From Marivivens sp. (GTDB lineage Bacteria; Pseudomonadota; Alphaproteobacteria; Rhodobacterales; Rhodobacteraceae), in the NCBI GenBank assembly GCA_017643845.1, contig JAEPMR010000017.1, forward strand, positions 1,572-49,908: a DNA stretch of 48,337 bases, read 5' to 3'. The translations under genes and the position numbers were made by a program. The number at the start of each line of letters is the position of its first letter. The first letter of the stretch is position 1. This document shows, one piece after another, positions 7,752-15,515 of the stretch. The notes beneath the pieces are model-generated. The model saw only the letters and a list, made by a program, of their open reading frames with translations, did no database searches and was not told where the DNA came from.

Positions 7752-8066
7752 TGTTCTTCGGAACTATGGACATAAACGCGCCTGTAATAAGCGGATCGGA
7801 CCCGGGGGCGGTACCCGGCGGCTCCACCAAATTCCCTTTCGTTGGAGGGTGTTAGGGGCCGAAACAGGATCGACGAACGTGTAAAGAGGAATGCTTTGTC
7901 TCGGTGAGGTACCACCGATATCGGTCCGTTAAGCATAATTGCCAACGACAATCGTGCTCCGGTAGCTCTCGCCGCTTAAGCGGTGCGAAAAACCGAAAAT
8001 TAAGCCCAGCCCTCTAGCAAGGTCTGGCGGGGTTCGCAGGCACCTGGCAACAGAAGCCTGCACTTC
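7752..8066 (+). ncRNA. ssrA: Transfer-messenger RNA, circularly permuted two-piece form
   Basis: The acceptor piece comes first: a small GTTC-TTCG-GAAC hairpin (7753-7764), a T-arm CCGGG/CCCGG and the 3' end GGCTCCACCA at 7820-7829. A 25-base intervening segment (7830-7854) is followed by the coding piece starting GGGGCCGAAACAGGATCGACG at 7855; its GGGGCC pairs with GGCTCC of the acceptor piece. The tag frame 7941-7979 encodes ANDNRAPVALAA and ends in TAA. The 3' hairpin GCAGGC/GCCTGC is at 8036-8062, with a run of seven T at 8077-8083 as the likely terminator. This gene order is known in alphaproteobacteria, where the precursor is cut into two RNAs. It releases stalled ribosomes with SmpB and marks the nascent protein for ClpXP. 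Outer ends are approximate. Confidence 0.93.
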
Positions 8067-8076
8067 CATCCCCCTG

Positions 8077-8083
8077 TTTTTTT
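8077..8083 (+). terminator. U-tract ending ssrA
   Basis: Seven T residues 14 bases after the last tmRNA stem (GCAGGC at 8036-8041 with GCCTGC at 8056-8061). The gap between stem and T-run is long for a classical terminator, so an alternative stem may be used. Confidence 0.5.
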
Positions 8084-8257
8084 CAGCCCTTCATCGCGGC
8101 ATCGGTGCTTTAACTGCACTGTAAACGACCTGTGATAATCTGGGTGTCTTCCAAGGTTTCCGCTGCGTCGCAGCAAATCCGCCGTTCGCGATTTGACTTT
8201 TTCATATGCATGGAGATTGTTGAGCCGTTAACAAATCCTTACCACAACAGGCGCGAC

Positions 8258-9484
8258 ATGACCCCTTTGAGCGACATTTTTCGCGTCTCCCTCCGCATCG
8301 GTCTGCTGTCCTTTGGCGGGCCGGCCGCCCAAATCGCCTTGATGCACGAGGAATATGTCGAGCGCCGTCAGTGGCTTGGCGAGGATGAATTCCTCCGCGC
8401 TCTGTCTCTCACCATGCTCCTGCCCGGACCTGAGGCGATGCAACTTGCCACCTACGCAGGCTGGCGACAGCGCGGCATTCTCGGCGGTCTGGTGTCGGGC
8501 GGGCTGTTCATCCTGCCCGGCGCGCTTGTGATCTTTCTTCTGGCATGGGCCTATTTGAGCTTCGGCTCCGTGCCCTGGGTCGCCGCGCTCTTCATCGGCA
8601 TTCAGGCGTGTGTGGTGATCATTGTGATTTCCGCCCTCCTGAAATTGTCGAAAAAGGCGCTGGCGTCCCCCCTCTCCCGCCTCCTTGCAGCGGGATCATT
8701 TGCCGCGCTGTTCCTGTTCAATCTCCCCTTCCCGCTGGTCCTCGCCAGCGCGGCACTGATCGCCGCGCTCCGTGCCATGGCCCAAACACCCGAGACCCCG
8801 CCCCCCGCCACCGGCCAGAGTCGCCCCCGCAATTGGCCCGCAATCTGGGCCTGCCTCCTGCTGTGGCCGCTGCCGATTATCGCCGCCATGATTTCGGGTG
8901 ACGCGCTCCTTCAGGATCTTGGAATTTTCTTTTCCAAGCTGGCAGTTGTCACCTTCGGCGGTGCATACGCCGTCCTGACCTACATGACGCAGGAGGTCGT
9001 ACGCGACTACGGCTGGATCACCACGACCCAGATGATCGACGCTCTCGGACTTGCCGAAACCACCCCCGGCCCGCTGATCCTCGTGACCCAATTCGTCGGC
9101 ACCCTGACGGCAGGGCTAAGTGGTGGCCTCATGGTGCTTTGGGTCACGTTTATTCCCTGTTTTCTGTGGATTTTCCTGTTCGCTCCCTCCCTTGACACCC
9201 TCGCAGGAAACCCGCGCCTACAGGCCGCGCTTTCCGGTGTCACCGCTGCTGTGGTCGGGGTTATTCTCAACCTGTCGGTCTGGTTCGCGATGAATGTCTG
9301 GTTCGCCAGCACCGACACTCTCACACTAGCCTATACGACCCTGACCTATCCGGTGATCGCCACCTTTGATCCGGTACCCGTCTTCCTGTCTCTGGTGGCG
9401 GCGACACTCCTCCTTTGGCGCCAGCTTCCCCTGCCCCTGTGCCTCACAATTTGCGGCGCTCTGGCGATTTTGCTCATTCGATGA
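8258..9484 (+). CDS. chrA: Chromate efflux transporter, CHR family (two-domain)
   Basis: 408 residues from ATG 8258, with two homologous CHR halves. Half one carries FGGPAAQIALMHEEYV and, further on, LPGPEAMQLATYAGW; half two carries FGGAYAVLTYMTQEVV and TPGPLILVTQFVG. These are the paired FGG..H/T and PGP motifs of long-chain CHR proteins, which export chromate by proton motive force. About ten membrane segments. The start is chosen because the conserved domain begins at once (MTPLSDIFRVSLRIGLLSFGG); an upstream in-frame extension to 8132 reads unlike a transporter N-terminus. The ribosome site is weak. No chrB regulator gene is adjacent. Whether it moves chromate or sulfate-like anions in this organism is not shown. 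Confidence 0.9.
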   Translation: MTPLSDIFRVSLRIGLLSFGGPAAQIALMHEEYVERRQWLGEDEFLRALSLTMLLPGPEAMQLATYAGWRQRGILGGLVSGGLFILPGALVIFLLAWAYLSFGSVPWVAALFIGIQACVVIIVISALLKLSKKALASPLSRLLAAGSFAALFLFNLPFPLVLASAALIAALRAMAQTPETPPPATGQSRPRNWPAIWACLLLWPLPIIAAMISGDALLQDLGIFFSKLAVVTFGGAYAVLTYMTQEVVRDYGWITTTQMIDALGLAETTPGPLILVTQFVGTLTAGLSGGLMVLWVTFIPCFLWIFLFAPSLDTLAGNPRLQAALSGVTAAVVGVILNLSVWFAMNVWFASTDTLTLAYTTLTYPVIATFDPVPVFLSLVAATLLLWRQLPLPLCLTICGALAILLIR

Positions 9485-9551
9485 GCATGATCCCCCCTTT
9501 AATCCGTCATCGAATCTCGTATGCTAAGCGCACACCAACGGGAGAACAGGC

Positions 9552-10028
9552 GTGAGCGCGTCCATTGACTACGGAAACTTGATGCACGATGCCATGCGTG
9601 GCCTGATCCAGCGCGTCCTCACGCGGATTTCCGAAGAAGGACTGCCCGGCGCGCATCATTTCTTCATCACCTTCGACACGCTCCATCCCGATGTGGAATT
9701 GGCGGATTGGCTCTCCGATCGCTACCCGGGTGAAATGACCATCGTGCTCCAGCACTGGTTCGACAACCTCGAAGTCACCGACGAGGGGTTTTCCGTCACG
9801 CTCAATTTCGGCAATTCGCCCGAGCCGCTCTACATTCCTTACGAGGCGATCAAGACATTCGTTGATCCATCTGTCGAGTTCGGCCTCCGCTTCGAGACAC
9901 AGGATGACGAGTCCGAAGACGGTGATGACGACGAAGAAGCCCCGATGGAAGAAATGGCCGAGCCGGATGACGAACAACCGGCCCATAAGGACGCCGAAGT
10001 TGTCAGTCTGGACAGTTTCCGCAAATAA
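9552..10028 (+). CDS. sspB: SspB, ClpX adaptor for ssrA-tagged proteins
   Basis: 158 residues from GTG at 9552 (ribosome site GGGAGAA about nine bases before). The N-terminal 100 residues form the SspB fold of the alphaproteobacterial type: YGNLMHDAMRGLI, FFITFDTLHPDVELADWL, MTIVLQHWFDNL. These bind the ssrA degradation tag. The region from about 115 to 145 is very acidic and probably disordered, and the end DAEVVSLDSFRK is the short ClpX-binding module tethered by that linker. It lies 1.5 kb from ssrA, so tag donor and tag reader are near neighbours here. Confidence 0.93.
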   Translation: MSASIDYGNLMHDAMRGLIQRVLTRISEEGLPGAHHFFITFDTLHPDVELADWLSDRYPGEMTIVLQHWFDNLEVTDEGFSVTLNFGNSPEPLYIPYEAIKTFVDPSVEFGLRFETQDDESEDGDDDEEAPMEEMAEPDDEQPAHKDAEVVSLDSFRK

Positions 10029-10108
10029 CCTGCGGCAACCTGGGCGTTGCGGCAAAACGCGTCAGCCTGTAAACGGCATACAAGCGTATACCAACCCAAG
10101 GATCGACC

Positions 10109-11500
10109 ATGACCAATACCCGCACGGAATCCGACAGTTTCGGCCCGCTTGAAGTGCCTGCTGACCGTTACTGGGGCGCCCAGACCCAGCGGTCCTTGAT
10201 GAACTTTCCAATTGGCTGGGAAAAGCAGCCCGTTGCTATCGTCCGCGCGCTCGGCGTTATCAAAAAAGCCTGCGCCATGGCGAACAAGGCATCAGGCAAG
10301 CTCGACGTGAAGCTGGCCGACGCAATGATCGAGGCCGCTAGCGAGGTGATCGACGGCAAACTGGACGACCATTTCCCGCTTGTCGTGTGGCAGACAGGTT
10401 CCGGCACCCAGTCGAACATGAACGCCAACGAGGTGATCTCCAACCGTGCGATTGAGATTCTGGGCGGCGTGATCGGCTCCAAAGATCCCGTTCATCCGAA
10501 CGATCATTGCAACATGGGCCAAAGCTCGAACGATACCTTCCCTACAGCCATGCATATCGCCGCCGCAATGACGGCGCGTGATGTCCTCCTTCCGGGGCTG
10601 GAGAAACTCGCCGCTGCGCTAGAGAAGAAGTCGGAAGAGTTCAAAGACATCATCAAGATCGGCCGCACCCATACCCAAGACGCGACCCCGCTCACCTTGG
10701 GTCAGGAGTTCTCCGGCTACGCCAAGCAAATCCGCAATGGCATCGAACGGATCAAGATGGCGCTCCCCGGCATCTACGAACTGGCCCAAGGCGGCACAGC
10801 AGTCGGCACCGGCCTGAACACTGACAAAGGCTGGGACGCCACCGTTGCCGCTCATATGGCCGAGATCACTGGCCTGCCCTTCGTGACGGCACCGAACAAA
10901 TTCGAGGCACTCGCCGCCCACGACGCCATGGTGTTCATGTCCGGTGCGATCAAGACCACTGCGATGGCCGCCTACAAAATCGCGAATGACATGCGCTTCC
11001 TCGGCTCCGGCCCGCGCTCTGGTCTGGGGGAATTGATCCTGCCGGAAAACGAGCCCGGCTCCTCGATCATGCCCGGTAAGGTCAACCCGACCCAAGCCGA
11101 AGCACTCACGCAGGTCTGCGCCCATATCCTCGGCAATGACGCCGCGATCTCGTTTGCCGGCTCGCAAGGGCATTTCGAGCTGAACGTCTACAACCCGATG
11201 ATGGCCTACAACCTCCTGCAAAGCATGCAGCTCTTGGGCGACGCGGCGGACAGCTTCACCGAGCGGATGCTGAACGGCACGCAGGCCAACGTCGAGCGGA
11301 TCGAAAAGCTCATGCGCGAGTCGCTGATGCTCGTCACAGCGCTGGCCCCGACCATCGGCTACGATAACGCCACCAAGGTCGCCAAAACCGCGCATAAGAA
11401 CGGCACCACGCTGCGTGAAGAGGCCGTCAAGCTCGGCTTCGTGGACGAAGAGACCTTTGACCGCATCGTCCGCCCCGAAGACATGATCGGCCCGAAATAA
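10109..11500 (+). CDS. fumC: Fumarate hydratase, class II
   Basis: 463 residues, the usual length. Interconverts fumarate and L-malate in the citric acid cycle; homotetrameric, oxygen-stable, no iron-sulfur cluster. Signature [11 protein letters not shown] is at about residues 317-327, with catalytic-region stretches [15 protein letters not shown] and [16 protein letters not shown] at 10109 starts [13 protein letters not shown], matching FumC N-termini. Followed by a hairpin and two small genes (DUF4169, ribbon-helix-helix) on the same strand, an arrangement I recall as common in alphaproteobacteria. Confidence 0.97.
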   Translation: MTNTRTESDSFGPLEVPADRYWGAQTQRSLMNFPIGWEKQPVAIVRALGVIKKACAMANKASGKLDVKLADAMIEAASEVIDGKLDDHFPLVVWQTGSGTQSNMNANEVISNRAIEILGGVIGSKDPVHPNDHCNMGQSSNDTFPTAMHIAAAMTARDVLLPGLEKLAAALEKKSEEFKDIIKIGRTHTQDATPLTLGQEFSGYAKQIRNGIERIKMALPGIYELAQGGTAVGTGLNTDKGWDATVAAHMAEITGLPFVTAPNKFEALAAHDAMVFMSGAIKTTAMAAYKIANDMRFLGSGPRSGLGELILPENEPGSSIMPGKVNPTQAEALTQVCAHILGNDAAISFAGSQGHFELNVYNPMMAYNLLQSMQLLGDAADSFTERMLNGTQANVERIEKLMRESLMLVTALAPTIGYDNATKVAKTAHKNGTTLREEAVKLGFVDEETFDRIVRPEDMIGPK

Positions 11501-11506
11501 TGAATC

Positions 11507-11531
11507 GCCCAGCCGGTAAAATTGGCTGGGC
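11507..11531 (+). terminator. Hairpin between fumC and the DUF4169 gene
   Basis: Perfect 8-bp stem GCCCAGCC (11507-11514) / GGCTGGGC (11524-11531), nine-base loop. No T-run follows (TCCCTCTC), so it may be an mRNA 3'-end stabiliser or partial terminator instead of a strong terminator. Confidence 0.5.
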
Positions 11532-11552
11532 TCCCTCTCAGGAACGGCGCGC

Positions 11553-11732
11553 ATGACCACTCCGATCAATCTCAATAAGGTCCGCAAACAAAAGGATCGC
11601 GAAGCGCGCAAGTCGAAGGCCGACGAAAACGCAGTCGCCTTCGGTCGCACCAAAGCCGAGCGCCTCTTGGAAGCCGCCCGTGCAGAGCAGGCACGTAAGC
11701 GTCTTGATTCACTGAAGTTCGATGACGAGTGA
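11553..11732 (+). CDS. DUF4169 family small basic protein
   Basis: 59 residues, highly charged, almost all helical: MTTPINLNKVRKQKDREARK then Lys/Arg/Glu-rich helix ending RKRLDSLKFDDE. This matches DUF4169, a short alphaproteobacterial family of unknown function usually found beside fumC. Ribosome site AGGAACGG precedes the ATG at 11553. Its TGA overlaps the next ATG (ATGA), indicating translational coupling with the ribbon-helix-helix gene. Confidence 0.85.
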   Translation: MTTPINLNKVRKQKDREARKSKADENAVAFGRTKAERLLEAARAEQARKRLDSLKFDDE

Positions 11733-11959
11733 TGGTCAGCGGACGCCCCGTTAAACACTCTCTTACCCTGCGCGGGCATCGTACCAGTGTCTCGTTAGAA
11801 AAACCGTTCTGGGACGCGTTTCGTGAAATTGCCGATATCAGGAACTTGCCGATCAACGAACTCGCGGCCCAGATCGACGAAACGCGCGGTGACATTGGTC
11901 TTGCATCCGCTATCAGGCTCTTTGTTTTGGATCACTATCGCGCAATTCGCGCGGAATGA
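11732..11959 (+). CDS. Ribbon-helix-helix domain protein
   Basis: 75 residues starting at ATG 11732. The beta-strand HRTSVSLEKPFWDAF followed by two helices with LPINELAAQID fits the RHH_4 (COG4321-type) family of small alphaproteobacterial putative DNA-binding proteins. The residues SVSLE would lie in the DNA-contacting ribbon. Coupled to the DUF4169 gene by an ATGA overlap; the 3' end overlaps the convergent P450 gene by 47 bp. A GTG three bases upstream is an alternative start. Regulatory target unknown. Confidence 0.85.
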   Translation: MVSGRPVKHSLTLRGHRTSVSLEKPFWDAFREIADIRNLPINELAAQIDETRGDIGLASAIRLFVLDHYRAIRAE

Positions 11960-13289
11960 CGTTTAACCAGATCCCATTTCGTGAACGAACGGTTAATTGG
12001 GCCTCTGGAACTGGCACCCGATCCGGTATTGGTTCGAAGCGATAAGCCGCGACCAGCCTCGCCAAGAGCAACACACCTTCAACCATCGCAAACCCGGCTC
12101 CAGTGCACACTCTCGGACCCGCAGAGAACGGCATATATGCAGTCCTCTGCGCATCTTTCGTCGCCTCGTCCGACCATCGCGCAGGGTCGAAAAGATCCGG
12201 CTCCGTCCAGAACCGTGGATTGCGATGCAGGTGCCATGGAGACAGCACAATCTGCGCCCCCTTTCGCACCGCACGTTTTCGGAAGGTTTCAGCCCTTGTC
12301 GCTTCCCGCACCATCATTGGGACGGGCGGATAAAGCCGGAGCGTTTCCCGAAACACATCCCGCGTAACACGCAGCTTCGAAAGCCCGGCGAATGATCCGT
12401 CCCATGCCCCGGCCTCGTCGGCTACAGCCTCCTGCCACTCGGGATGGGTCGCCAGCAGATACAGCCCCCACGACAACGCCGCCGCGCTGGTCTCATGTCC
12501 GGCAAGAAAGAAAATCGCAACCTGATCAATCATTTCATCGAGATCAAACCGGTCCCCTGTCACGGGATCGCATGTCGTCATGATCTTGGTGGCGAGATCG
12601 TCAGGTGCCGTTCCTGCTTCGATGTCGGCCAGCCTTTCCCGTGTCAGGTCCGTGATCAGTGACCGGATCACGCGCGCGGTCTCGACGGACTCTCTTCGGA
12701 AAAAGCGTGGCACCCAATGCGGCACCGGAACAAAAGCCGCAAGGTTCAGAATTGGCTGACTTTTCTGATGTCGCCGGAACGCATCGAAAACCTGTGTTGC
12801 TGTCTCATGCTCAATCGGGATCGAAAATAGCGTTCTGAAGATCACATCCGCCGTCGCATGGCTCGCTTCGAACTCCACTTCGCACCGTTTGGATTGACCA
12901 ATAAGGCGCTCTGCTGCGGCGTCTGCGGCCTCTTTCATCGCCACATATGTCTCTTTTAACCGTCCCCCCTCAAAGGACGGATCAATGATCCTTCGCTGCC
13001 GTTTCCACGTCGCGCCATTCGTCAGAAAGACGGAATTCCCGAGTATCGGACGCAAACCTGCTCCAACACGTTCGGATTTTGGAAAATCATCTGGCCGAAC
13101 CTTTAAAACAAGATCAATCAATCCCGGATCATTAATCATATAACTTCGAAAGAAAGGCGTTTTAAACTCGGCCATCCAAGCCCGATAAAGCTTTTCCGGC
13201 TGTGCAGATAAAATATCCCGTCGAAATAAACGCATATACCGCCATAGCGATACACGCTCCGCACGGCTCTTGGGCTTGGGCGGAATCAT
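11913..13289 (-). CDS. Cytochrome P450
   Basis: 458 residues. Heme-thiolate loop FSAGPRVCTG at 388-397 (Cys395 ligand), I-helix AGHETSA (oxygen-binding Thr), K-helix ETLR with Arg, and the PPVPMM stretch after it. It is a soluble-type bacterial P450 with a CYP4/CYP102-like look in the I-helix and meander; the substrate is not predictable by eye. No ferredoxin or reductase gene is adjacent, so electrons must come from elsewhere. ATG overlaps the stop of the upstream membrane hydrolase-like gene (ATGA), so the two are made from one mRNA. Confidence 0.93.
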   Translation of the reverse strand: MIPPKPKSRAERVSLWRYMRLFRRDILSAQPEKLYRAWMAEFKTPFFRSYMINDPGLIDLVLKVRPDDFPKSERVGAGLRPILGNSVFLTNGATWKRQRRIIDPSFEGGRLKETYVAMKEAADAAAERLIGQSKRCEVEFEASHATADVIFRTLFSIPIEHETATQVFDAFRRHQKSQPILNLAAFVPVPHWVPRFFRRESVETARVIRSLITDLTRERLADIEAGTAPDDLATKIMTTCDPVTGDRFDLDEMIDQVAIFFLAGHETSAAALSWGLYLLATHPEWQEAVADEAGAWDGSFAGLSKLRVTRDVFRETLRLYPPVPMMVREATRAETFRKRAVRKGAQIVLSPWHLHRNPRFWTEPDLFDPARWSDEATKDAQRTAYMPFSAGPRVCTGAGFAMVEGVLLLARLVAAYRFEPIPDRVPVPEAQLTVRSRNGIWLNVIPRELRDSDPKQRA

Positions 13290-14557
13290 TCAGGCACCGA
13301 TGTGTATTTCGATGCGCCCACGTCGATCCTGCTCTTGGATGGCGGGCGGCCTTCGAACCGATCCGCAAGCGTCATTGGTCCAGCCGTAATCTGGAAGTAG
13401 TCGTAGTCTTTCGGACGATCGAAAGCACAGAGATACTGAAAATGCAGTCGGAAAAACCTCCAGCGCAACTCTTTCCATCGCTCTGGGGAGAGCGATTGCG
13501 TGAACGCAGCCGAGATTACCAACGGCCACCGTTTTTTGGGTGGCTTAAGGCCCGTCACCGCAACCGGATCACAGAGCGCAAACGCACAACCGTCGCCCGG
13601 AGCCGTCACATCTAGCCATGTCAATTCCTCCCGCTGGCTCAGAAAATACAGGTCACCACGCAACCGCTCAGCCTTCGGAAGAAAGCTAACCATCGGTACC
13701 ACCTGCCCCAATGACAGGAACCCCAAAGCAGCCTTTTTCAGAGGGATACGCCCCTGCCGGATCAGATCTGCGAGGATCGAAATAGCCAGATGCGCACCCG
13801 ACGAATGCCCGACAACCAAGACCTCGTCGATACTCTCCTCATCGAATGCTGCTGCGATTTCATCCGCGAACGCCGCAATCCTCTTTTCTAGCGGAGCCGG
13901 ATTTGCACCTTTCCACCGCGCAGAATAGGCATAGTCATGCATCAGGTAATAGGCGAAGAACTTGCCGTCTTTCCTCTTGAACCAGCGTAGAATCCAAACC
14001 GCGAGCCCAAATCCAGCCGCTGTCGAGAGTGCGTCGGCAATGATGAACCACTCAAGCCCGATCAGGCTAAGAACCGCGTCCACACTGCGATTGACAACTG
14101 TCGCCAGTAGCCACGCGGCGAAAAGGGCGAGCAGCAACTGCAGCAGGAGCATCCCAATCGGATAAAGCGCCGCGATTACCGGCCCTTTCCTTAGCCACAT
14201 CAGCCGCCGCAGCGTACCCGATGCGATATACGTCCATGCCGTTCTGACAAGCTGCCAATACGTTGCCGGGATGCTATTGGACATCGATTCCCGCACGATG
14301 TCTGACCATACAAGCACATCGACATCAGCAATGGTTTCTTGACCATCAATCAGCGTGCGAACATGCCAGCTGTTGGGTCGTCCCTGCCCCGCGCGACCAG
14401 AAACCTCTATTTCATATCCGCTGATTTCGGCTTGGGCCGCACTTTCAGTGCGATAGAGCTCACGGTACCGACGGGGGTGAAACGGGTCGTATCCAGGAAT
14501 GTAGAAAACACGCCGCCGTTTGACACGGTTCGCCTGTCTACTGCCGCCGGATGTCAT
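13286..14557 (-). CDS. Membrane-anchored alpha/beta-hydrolase-like protein
   Basis: About 423 residues. The N-terminus has the strand RRVFYIPGYDP typical of alpha/beta hydrolases. Two hydrophobic segments (about 120-150 and 155-185) sit in the middle. The nucleophile elbow VVGHSSGAHLAI (GHSSG, Ser as probable nucleophile) is near residue 260. Such an insertion of membrane helices inside the hydrolase fold is unusual. I recognise no named family. The ATG at 14557 is preferred over GTG 14563 because GAAGG lies ten bases before it. Translationally coupled to the downstream P450, which suggests that both act on one membrane-associated or lipophilic compound (inference). Confidence 0.75.
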   Translation of the reverse strand: MTSGGSRQANRVKRRRVFYIPGYDPFHPRRYRELYRTESAAQAEISGYEIEVSGRAGQGRPNSWHVRTLIDGQETIADVDVLVWSDIVRESMSNSIPATYWQLVRTAWTYIASGTLRRLMWLRKGPVIAALYPIGMLLLQLLLALFAAWLLATVVNRSVDAVLSLIGLEWFIIADALSTAAGFGLAVWILRWFKRKDGKFFAYYLMHDYAYSARWKGANPAPLEKRIAAFADEIAAAFDEESIDEVLVVGHSSGAHLAISILADLIRQGRIPLKKAALGFLSLGQVVPMVSFLPKAERLRGDLYFLSQREELTWLDVTAPGDGCAFALCDPVAVTGLKPPKKRWPLVISAAFTQSLSPERWKELRWRFFRLHFQYLCAFDRPKDYDYFQITAGPMTLADRFEGRPPSKSRIDVGASKYTSVPE

Positions 14558-14637
14558 CTTCACGCGCCCTTCGCAAGTTCCTCACTTGCCAAGTGTAACG
14601 CGGGTATTTGGCAATAATAAGCCGGTCTTTACCTTTT

Positions 14638-15393
14638 TCACCCTACGCTCGCGAGGAACGGAAAAGTCTCCAAAAGCCAAAAGCTGAAGGCTGTGAATTG
14701 TCCTGTGAGCATCATCAATCCGACAGTCCACAGCAAAAGCCCCGACGTCCGCTCAATCCGGTTCATATGCCGCTTCATCCACGCCATCGTGCCTTTGAGC
14801 CTTGGAAAAAACGCGGCCACCAGAAGAAAAGGAATACCCAGTCCTGCAGCATACATGGCAAGCAGAACGGTGCCTTTGGCCATATCCGCCTCGGTCGCCG
14901 CCAGCCCGAGAATGGCGCCTAAAATGGGTCCGAGGCACGGCGTCCAGCCAAAGGCGAAAGCAAGCCCGAGCAGAAACGCCCCAAATGCCGAGCCGCCCTG
15001 ATCGCCCGCTTCCAAACGCATTTCACGGTCCAGAAAAGGAAGCCGGAACACGCCAACAAAATGCGCTCCAAAAATCATGATTGTAATACCGGCAACCATG
15101 AGAAGGATGTCTTGAGCCTGAAGAAAAATCCGCCCTATCGCCGAAAACGCAAATCCGAGTGTAAGGAAGACGACCGATAGGCCCATGACAAAAAACACGG
15201 CAGCAACAAAGACCCGACGCCGAGCGTCTGATCCGCTGTCCAGCTCTGTCACTGTCACACCGCCCATATACGCCAGATACGGCGGCACGATCGGGAGTAC
15301 ACAGGGGCTTAGAAAGGAAAGCAGCCCCGCAAAAACAGCGATCAGCATTGCTGGTAGCAGTCCCGCATCCAGAAACAGACCCGCATCAATCAT
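14638..15393 (-). CDS. ccdA: Cytochrome c biogenesis protein CcdA (thiol-disulfide membrane transporter)
   Basis: 251 residues, six transmembrane helices. It carries reducing electrons from cytoplasmic thioredoxin to the periplasm for cytochrome c maturation. The redox cysteines are visible in the two pseudo-repeats: LSFLSPCVLPIVPPYLAYMGG near residue 30 and FGWTPCLGPILGAIL near 150; each has the Cys-Pro context of the family. Ribosome site AGGAGGG precedes the ATG. Lies between rne and the hydrolase gene on the same strand, with no other cytochrome c maturation genes in the window. Confidence 0.93.
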   Translation of the reverse strand: MIDAGLFLDAGLLPAMLIAVFAGLLSFLSPCVLPIVPPYLAYMGGVTVTELDSGSDARRRVFVAAVFFVMGLSVVFLTLGFAFSAIGRIFLQAQDILLMVAGITIMIFGAHFVGVFRLPFLDREMRLEAGDQGGSAFGAFLLGLAFAFGWTPCLGPILGAILGLAATEADMAKGTVLLAMYAAGLGIPFLLVAAFFPRLKGTMAWMKRHMNRIERTSGLLLWTVGLMMLTGQFTAFSFWLLETFPFLASVG

Positions 15394-15487
15394 CGAATGC
15401 CCTCCTGAGTTCGAGATACGAATTCACAAAAGACATGTCATCAGGGAAACCTATCCCAACTTCTGACAATCCCGTGTGTAGTGCCGT

Positions 15488-15507
15488 GGCGGGGCGCAAG
15501 CCCCGCC
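15488..15507 (-). terminator. Hairpin after rne
   Basis: Perfect stem GGCGGGGC (15488-15495) / GCCCCGCC (15500-15507) with a four-base loop, nine bases beyond the rne stop. No T-run follows on the minus strand, so termination strength is doubtful. Confidence 0.55.
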
Positions 15508-15515
15508 AAACGGTC

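Noticed and set aside
7679-7951. Upstream part of a 199-codon minus-strand frame (7352-7951)
   Set aside because: It is antisense to the permuted tmRNA, whose structure explains the sequence.
10619-11779. 386-codon minus-strand frame across fumC
   Set aside because: Antisense of a highly conserved fumarase; long shadow frames are expected at this GC content.
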